From an uncultured Eubacteriales bacterium (GTDB lineage: Bacteria; Bacillota; Clostridia; Oscillospirales; Oscillospiraceae), in the NCBI GenBank assembly GCA_900546915.1, contig UREY01000011.1:1-64000 (forward strand): DNA of 64,000 nt. The letters are read 5' to 3'. Below the pieces are notes generated by a model. That model saw only the letters and a list, made by a program, of their open reading frames with translations, searched no databases and was not told where the DNA came from. Below, piece by piece: positions 59,675 through 64,000 of this stretch. Numbering within the stretch: the first letter of the stretch is position 1; each line of letters starts with the position of its first letter. The position numbers and the translations under genes are program-made.

Positions 59675-59826
59675 GGTCAGGCGCAGCAAAAAAGCGTTGC
59701 AGCATTGTGACGCTTGGGCAGATATCCTTTTGCGCAAACGTCTTTCTGTTGTGGACACATTTCCGGCGTCCTCTCCAAAAATGCATCCCTCGTTTTGTGA
59801 ATTTCGCCAATTCTGAGTTTTTCCGA

Positions 59827-59854
59827 TTGACATTCCGGAAATTTATCATATCAT
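59827..59854 (+). promoter_or_regulatory. Promoter of the ptb-buk-vor operon
   Basis: Perfect TTGACA (59827-59832), 16-bp spacer, TATCAT (59849-59854), with a leader of about 80 nt. Confidence 0.6.
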
Positions 59855-59940
59855 AGAATGGATGTAGCAACTTGAACGACGGCCCCGGCGAATTTGCAAT
59901 CGCCTTTAGGCAGAAACCACAATTTTGAAGGAGATGGATT

Positions 59941-60849
59941 ATGATTCAATCACTGGAATCCCTCCACCGCGCCGCCCAGGAGCGGGGAAACCGCGTTCTG
60001 GCGGTGGCTGCGGCTCAGGACGCGGAGGTATTGCTGGCTGTGGACGCCGCCCGAAAGCTGGGCATTGCCACTGCGATTCTCGTCGGCGACGAGAGCCGGA
60101 TCCGCGCCATTGCCCATGACCACGGGATTTCCCTGGAGCCACACCAGATTGTCCCCGAGCCGGATCCGGTTCAGGCCTGCCGCAAGGCCGTGAAGCTGGT
60201 CCGGGAGGGCCGGGCCGACGCGGTCATGAAGGGCATCGTCGACACCTCGGTGATCCTCAAGGCGGTGCTGGACCGGGAGATCGGCCTGCGGGACGCGCCT
60301 GTCCTGTCTCATGTGGCGCTGTTTCAGGTGCCCGGCTTCGACCGGCTGCTCTATGTCACCGACGCGGCCATGAATATCGCCCCGGACCTGGAGGCCAAGA
60401 AGCACATCATCGGCAACGCGGTCAAAGTCGCACATGCCCTGGGCAATCCCAACCCCATTGTGGCCTGCCTGTGCGCTGTGGAAAAGGTCAATCCCAAGAT
60501 GCCCGCCACCCTGGATGCGGCGGCTCTGGTGGAGGCCAACCGGGCGGGGAGCCTGCCGGGCTGCACCGTCGTGGGTCCTTTGGCCCTGGACAATGCCGTT
60601 TCGCCTGAGGCCGCCCGGCATAAGGGCATTGCAGATCCCTGCGCCGGTCATGCAGACATCCTTTTGGTCCCCAACATCGAAACCGGAAACGTGTTTTACA
60701 AGTCCCTGGTCTTCCTGGCCAAGGCGCAAAACGCCGGTCTCATTGTGGGAGCCAAAGCGCCGGTGATTGTCACCTCCCGGGCGGACAGCGAGCAAACCAA
60801 ACTGCATTCCATCGCCCTGGCCCTGGCCATTGCGTCCACCAACCTGTGA
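59941..60849 (+). CDS. ptb: Phosphate butyryltransferase
   Basis: 302 residues, normal for Ptb. Converts butyryl-CoA (or branched acyl-CoA) plus Pi to acyl-phosphate. Family blocks include AVMKGIVDTSVILKAVLD (about 95-112), FDRLLYVTDAAMNIAPDL (about 135-152), and the C-terminal ADILLVPNIETGNVFYKSLVFLA..GAKAPVIVTSRAD. AAGGAG precedes the ATG. Linkage to buk and a 2-oxoacid ferredoxin oxidoreductase points to fermentation of amino-acid-derived 2-oxoacids rather than only the central butyrate route. Confidence 0.93.
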   Translation: MIQSLESLHRAAQERGNRVLAVAAAQDAEVLLAVDAARKLGIATAILVGDESRIRAIAHDHGISLEPHQIVPEPDPVQACRKAVKLVREGRADAVMKGIVDTSVILKAVLDREIGLRDAPVLSHVALFQVPGFDRLLYVTDAAMNIAPDLEAKKHIIGNAVKVAHALGNPNPIVACLCAVEKVNPKMPATLDAAALVEANRAGSLPGCTVVGPLALDNAVSPEAARHKGIADPCAGHADILLVPNIETGNVFYKSLVFLAKAQNAGLIVGAKAPVIVTSRADSEQTKLHSIALALAIASTNL

Positions 60850-60867
60850 CGAAGGAGTATCATACAT

Positions 60868-61944
60868 ATGGAAGAATATAAAGTATTGGCGATGAATTTC
60901 GGCTCCACCTCCACCAAGGTGGCCGTCTACGAGGGGGACACCTGCCTGCTGCAGCAGGTGTTCCACCACAGCCCCAAGGATCTGGAGGGCGTCAGCAGCA
61001 TGGAGGAAAACGCCGCCCTGCGCAAGCCCCTGATCCTGTCCTATTTGGCCCAGCAGGGCGTCAATATGGAGGAGTTTGACGCCATCGTCGGCCGGGGCGG
61101 CCTGGTGCGGCCCCTGCTGGGCGGCACCTACGCCGTCAACGAGAGGATGCTGGAGGATTTGCGCAACTGCACCTACGGCACCCACGTGTGCAACTTGGGC
61201 GGAATTCTGGCTGCGGAAATCGGCGCGGAAATCGGTCGCCCGGCCTATGTGGTCGACCCGCCGGTTATTGACGAGATGTCGGAGCTGGCCAAACTCTCCG
61301 GCTGTCCGGATTTCCCCCGCCGTCCCCGCTTCCATGCCCTCAATCAAAAGGCCATCGCCAAGCGGTACGCCGCAGAGTACGGCCTGAACTATGATGCGCT
61401 GCGTCTCATCGTGACCCATATGGGCGGCGGCGTCACCGTGGGCGTGCACCTAAACGGCCGGGTGGTGGATGTGAACAACGGCCTGGAGGGAGAGGGCGCC
61501 TATACCGCCGAGCGTCCCGGCACCATCGCCGTGCTGGACGTGCTGCGGGCCGCCTTCAGCGGCAAGTACGGGACCACCTTCCAGGAGCTGCGGGAGTTCT
61601 TCACCTTCCACTGCGGCCTGGCCGCCTACGCCGGTACCAACGACGGCCGGGAGGTCTCCCGCCGAATCAAAGAGGGCGACAAGCAGGCGGAGCTGGCTTA
61701 CCGGGGCATGGCCTATCAGATTGCCAAGGAGATCGGCGCCGCCGGCGCCGTCCTGCAGGGAAAGGTGGACGCCATTTTGCTCACCGGCGGCTTTGCCTAC
61801 GATTCGATGCTCATGGGCTGGATCAAAGAATCCGTGGACTATCTGGCCCCGGTCTATATTTATCCCGGAGAGGACGAGATGCTCTCTCTGGCCCAGGGCG
61901 CCATCCGGGTCCTGAAGGGCCAGGAGGAGGTCCTGGAGTATTGA
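60868..61944 (+). CDS. buk: Butyrate kinase
   Basis: 358 residues. ASKHA-superfamily kinase making ATP from acyl-phosphate. MNFGSTSTKVAVYEGD (about 8-23) is the phosphate-1 loop, IVTHMGGGVTVGVHLNGRVVDVNN (about 173-196) is phosphate-2, and ILLTGGFAYD (about 304-313) is the adenosine loop. AAGGAG precedes the ATG 18 bp after ptb. It may act on isobutyrate or isovalerate phosphates, given the neighbours. Its stop overlaps the TTG start of the next gene. Confidence 0.94.
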   Translation: MEEYKVLAMNFGSTSTKVAVYEGDTCLLQQVFHHSPKDLEGVSSMEENAALRKPLILSYLAQQGVNMEEFDAIVGRGGLVRPLLGGTYAVNERMLEDLRNCTYGTHVCNLGGILAAEIGAEIGRPAYVVDPPVIDEMSELAKLSGCPDFPRRPRFHALNQKAIAKRYAAEYGLNYDALRLIVTHMGGGVTVGVHLNGRVVDVNNGLEGEGAYTAERPGTIAVLDVLRAAFSGKYGTTFQELREFFTFHCGLAAYAGTNDGREVSRRIKEGDKQAELAYRGMAYQIAKEIGAAGAVLQGKVDAILLTGGFAYDSMLMGWIKESVDYLAPVYIYPGEDEMLSLAQGAIRVLKGQEEVLEY

Positions 61945-62642
61945 AACGCATACAAATTATCACCGGTCACTACGGCAGCGGTAAGACGGAGTACGCCGTG
62001 AATCTGGCCCTGCAGCTGGCAGGCACGGGCCGGAAGACCGCTCTGGCGGATCTGGACATTGTAAACCCCTATTTCCGCTCCTATGAGCAAGCCGGGCGGC
62101 TGGAGGCTGCCGGAATCCGGGTGATCGTCACCTCCTGCGGCGGCGTGGCGGACATTCCCGCCCTGAATCCGGAGGTTTTGTCGGTTTTTCAGGATCCGAG
62201 CTGGACCGGCGTCCTGGATATAGGCGGCGATCCCATCGGCGCCCGGGTTCTGGCCCGGTTTGCCCCCCAGCTCCGGAGGGAGGAATTCGACCTTCTGTAT
62301 GTCCTCAACGCCAACCGGCCGGAGACCCGGGACCTGGACCGGGCCCTGGCGTATATGCGGGGTATTGAGGCCGAATGCCGCCAGAAGGTCACCGGCATCG
62401 TCAACAACACCCACCTCTGCGGCGAAACCACCCCGGATGAGATCCGGAAGGGAGCGGCCCTGGCCGCTCAGCTATCCCGGCAGACGGGCTTGCCCGTGGT
62501 GTGTCACGCCGTGGAGCGCCGGTTTTTGCCGCAGGTGCGCGATCAGCTGATAGAACCCATTTTGCCAATGGATCTCTATATGAAAAAACCCTGGGAAATT
62601 ACCACTTGTGAGGAGGAACATCTATCATGGCCGGAATCGTAA
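61941..62642 (+). CDS. P-loop ATPase (MinD/SIMIBI-like) within the ptb-buk-vor operon
   Basis: 233 residues. The P-loop is IITGHYGSGKTEYAVNLAL (about 5-23) and the following switch is ALADLDIVNPYFRS, as in MinD/ParA/NUBP-like ATPases; VLDIGGDPIGARVL is the Walker B region and GIVNNTHLCGETT the base-binding N-x-T. The start is TTG at 61941, overlapping the buk stop; GGAGGAGG lies just upstream. Being embedded between buk and an iron-sulphur oxidoreductase suggests a maturation or assembly factor for the latter, but no cluster-binding C-x-x-C is seen. Role inferred from context only. Confidence 0.75.
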   Translation: MKRIQIITGHYGSGKTEYAVNLALQLAGTGRKTALADLDIVNPYFRSYEQAGRLEAAGIRVIVTSCGGVADIPALNPEVLSVFQDPSWTGVLDIGGDPIGARVLARFAPQLRREEFDLLYVLNANRPETRDLDRALAYMRGIEAECRQKVTGIVNNTHLCGETTPDEIRKGAALAAQLSRQTGLPVVCHAVERRFLPQVRDQLIEPILPMDLYMKKPWEITTCEEEHLSWPES

Positions 62643-62845
62643 CCTTCCGTCGGGACAGGTGCAAGGGCTGCGAGCTATGCACGCTGGTCTGTCCCAAACA
62701 TATCATCGTCATGGACGAATCCACCACCAACCGCAAGGGATATCACCCCGCTACGGTGCGCCCTGAAGACATGGAGCAATGCGTGGGCTGCGCCAGCTGC
62801 GCCAAAATCTGTCCCGATTCCATCATCACCGTGGAACGCACGTAA
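62627..62845 (+). CDS. vorD: 2-oxoacid:ferredoxin oxidoreductase delta (ferredoxin) subunit
   Basis: 72 residues. Two 4Fe-4S motifs, CKGCELCTLVCP (about 13-24) and CVGCASCAKICP (about 52-63), in the normal spacing for the KorD/VorD subunit that passes electrons from the TPP subunit to ferredoxin. GAGGAGG precedes the ATG, and the gene overlaps the P-loop gene by 16 bp. First of the oxidoreductase genes. Confidence 0.9.
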   Translation: MAGIVTFRRDRCKGCELCTLVCPKHIIVMDESTTNRKGYHPATVRPEDMEQCVGCASCAKICPDSIITVERT

Positions 62846-62855
62846 GGAGGACCCT

Positions 62856-63917
62856 ATGGAGAAAGAACTTTGGAAAGGCAATGAGGCCATTGCCGAGGCC
62901 GCCATTCGCGCCGGCTGTAAATACTTCTTCGGCTATCCCATCACTCCGCAGAACGAGATTCCCGAGTATCTGTCTTTGCACCTGCCTCAGGTGGGCGGCT
63001 GCTTCCTGCAGGCCGAGTCCGAGGTGGCGGCCATCAACATGGTCTACGGCGCCGCCGGCTGCGGCGCTCGGGTCATGACCTCCTCCTCCTCTCCCGGAAT
63101 CTCCCTGAAGCAGGAGGGCATCACCTATATGTGCGGCGCGGAGCTGCCTGCCGTCATCGTCAACATGATGCGCGGCGGCCCGGGTCTGGGTACCATTCAG
63201 CCCGCCCAGGGCGACTATTATCAGGCCACCCGGGGCGGCGGCAACGGCGACTACCGGCACCTGGTGTTCGCCCCGGCCACCATCCAGGAGGCGGCGGACT
63301 ATGTGCAGATCGCCTTTGATGTGGCCGACCAGTACCGGAATCCCGTCATGGTCCTGGCCGACGGTATGATCGGTCAGATGATGGAGGCCATTGAGTGGCA
63401 CGAGGTGCCCCGCCGGGACCTGCCCGGCAAGCCCTGGGCCACCACCGGCACCAAGGGAGAGCGGCAGCCCAATGTCATCAATTCCCTGTACATCGATCCC
63501 AACCTCTGCGCCGACCACAACGAGCGCCTGGCCGCCAAGTACCGGGCCATGGAGGAAAACGAAACCCGCTGGGAGGAAGTCAACACCGAGGACTGCCAGG
63601 TCCTGTTCGTGGCCTACGGCACGCCCTCCCGGATCGCCCGGGCGGCCATCGGCCAGCTGGAGCGGGAGGGCATCCGGGCCGGACTCCTGCGCCCCATCAC
63701 CCTGTGGCCCTTCCCCGGCAAGGCCTTAAAGCAGGTGGCCATGCAAAAGAGCGTGCAGGCCGTGGTGGACGTGGAGCTCAGTATGGGCCAGATGATTGAC
63801 GACGTGAAAATCGCCCTGGAGGGCTGCCGTCCCGTGTCCTTCGTGGGCAAGGCCGGCGGCGTGGTGCCCACGCCTGCCGATGTGGCCGCCGCGGCGAAAC
63901 AGGCTATGGGGAGGTAA
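62856..63917 (+). CDS. vorB: 2-oxoacid:ferredoxin oxidoreductase alpha subunit
   Basis: 353 residues. KGNEAIAEAAIRAGCKYFFGYPITPQNEI (about 7-35) and QAESEVAAINMVYGAAGCGARVMTSSSSPG (about 54-83) are the domain-I signatures of PFOR-type alpha subunits; domain II begins near 230 (VLFVAYGTPSRIARAA). With beta and gamma subunits it oxidatively decarboxylates a 2-oxoacid to acyl-CoA, reducing ferredoxin. The small-subunit format (separate delta) fits 2-oxoisovalerate or 2-oxoglutarate enzymes; linkage to ptb-buk favours branched-chain substrates. AAGGAGG precedes the ATG. Confidence 0.9.
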   Translation: MEKELWKGNEAIAEAAIRAGCKYFFGYPITPQNEIPEYLSLHLPQVGGCFLQAESEVAAINMVYGAAGCGARVMTSSSSPGISLKQEGITYMCGAELPAVIVNMMRGGPGLGTIQPAQGDYYQATRGGGNGDYRHLVFAPATIQEAADYVQIAFDVADQYRNPVMVLADGMIGQMMEAIEWHEVPRRDLPGKPWATTGTKGERQPNVINSLYIDPNLCADHNERLAAKYRAMEENETRWEEVNTEDCQVLFVAYGTPSRIARAAIGQLEREGIRAGLLRPITLWPFPGKALKQVAMQKSVQAVVDVELSMGQMIDDVKIALEGCRPVSFVGKAGGVVPTPADVAAAAKQAMGR

Positions 63918-63923
63918 GAAACA

Positions 63924-64000
63924 TGGCGATTGTATATCAGAAGTCCAAGGGCTTGACCGATGCCGAGCTGCACTACTGCCCCGGCTGCACCCACGGCATC
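63924..64000 (+). CDS. vorA: 2-oxoacid:ferredoxin oxidoreductase beta subunit, cut by window end
   Basis: Only the first 25 residues are present. They contain LHYCPGCTHGI, the cluster-binding C-P-G-C with following H-G-I of the TPP-binding beta subunit. GGGAGG precedes the ATG at 63924, 6 bp after vorB. The gene continues beyond 64000; a gamma-subunit gene is expected next. Confidence 0.88.

Noticed and set aside
1..64000. CRISPR arrays, rRNA or tRNA genes
   Set aside because: No regularly spaced repeats and no conserved rRNA or tRNA segments were recognised by reading. A tRNAscan run would be the decisive check.

Overview
The window is a GC-rich chromosomal segment from an anaerobic, probably spore-forming member of the Clostridia. 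The family Oscillospiraceae (relatives of Flavonifractor, Lawsonibacter, Intestinimonas) is my inference. The supporting evidence is a Firmicutes-type S10-spc-alpha ribosomal supercluster with adk-map-KOW-infA-rpmJ inside it, BofA and IreB homologues, a lysine riboswitch, a T-box leader, an S-layer-anchored protease, and phosphate butyryltransferase/butyrate kinase genes beside a 2-oxoacid:ferredoxin oxidoreductase. No rRNA, tRNA, CRISPR array or intact insertion sequence was seen.

Layout. Positions 1-3.1 kb hold bofA, a sugar-nucleotidyltransferase-like gene and a split chromate-transporter pair. From 3.2 to 8.7 kb are riboswitch-lysA and T-box-pheST. From 8.7 to 12.1 kb are ireB, a small unknown gene behind a possible operator cluster, an SH3-NlpC/P60 wall hydrolase, a 122-bp MITE-like element and an ArsR-type regulator. 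From 12.5 to 18.7 kb is a 2,038-residue secreted subtilase with SLH repeats. From 19.0 to 35.0 kb is the ribosomal supercluster (rpsJ to rplQ). From 35.0 to 43.9 kb are a GH29 fucosidase, two peptidases, an ATP-grasp gene, a cytidylate-kinase-like gene, a glycosyltransferase and an XRE-TPR regulator. From 44.1 to 53.1 kb is a compact phage-derived cluster: terminase, scaffold-like, capsid, portal, fibre-phosphoesterase, XhlA-like, holin, amidase. From 53.3 to 59.5 kb, mostly on the minus strand, are a CNNM/CorC transporter preceded by a tiny acidic ORF and an attenuator-like terminator, a polyferredoxin, a zinc-ribbon membrane protein, a lipoprotein, a phosphatase-acetyltransferase fusion and a divergent pyrF. 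From 59.9 kb to the end is ptb-buk-(P-loop ATPase)-vorD-vorB-vorA, with vorA cut by the window edge.

How the genes work together. The last operon should decarboxylate 2-oxoacids to acyl-CoA with ferredoxin reduction, then recover ATP through acyl-phosphate. The phage-like cluster has packaging, capsid and lysis functions but no recognisable tail, replication or integration genes, and faces a divergent XRE-TPR regulator across two good promoters. The two observations I rate highest are the acidic micro-ORF/terminator arrangement in front of the CNNM transporter, which looks like translation-coupled attenuation, and the compact tail-less phage cluster.
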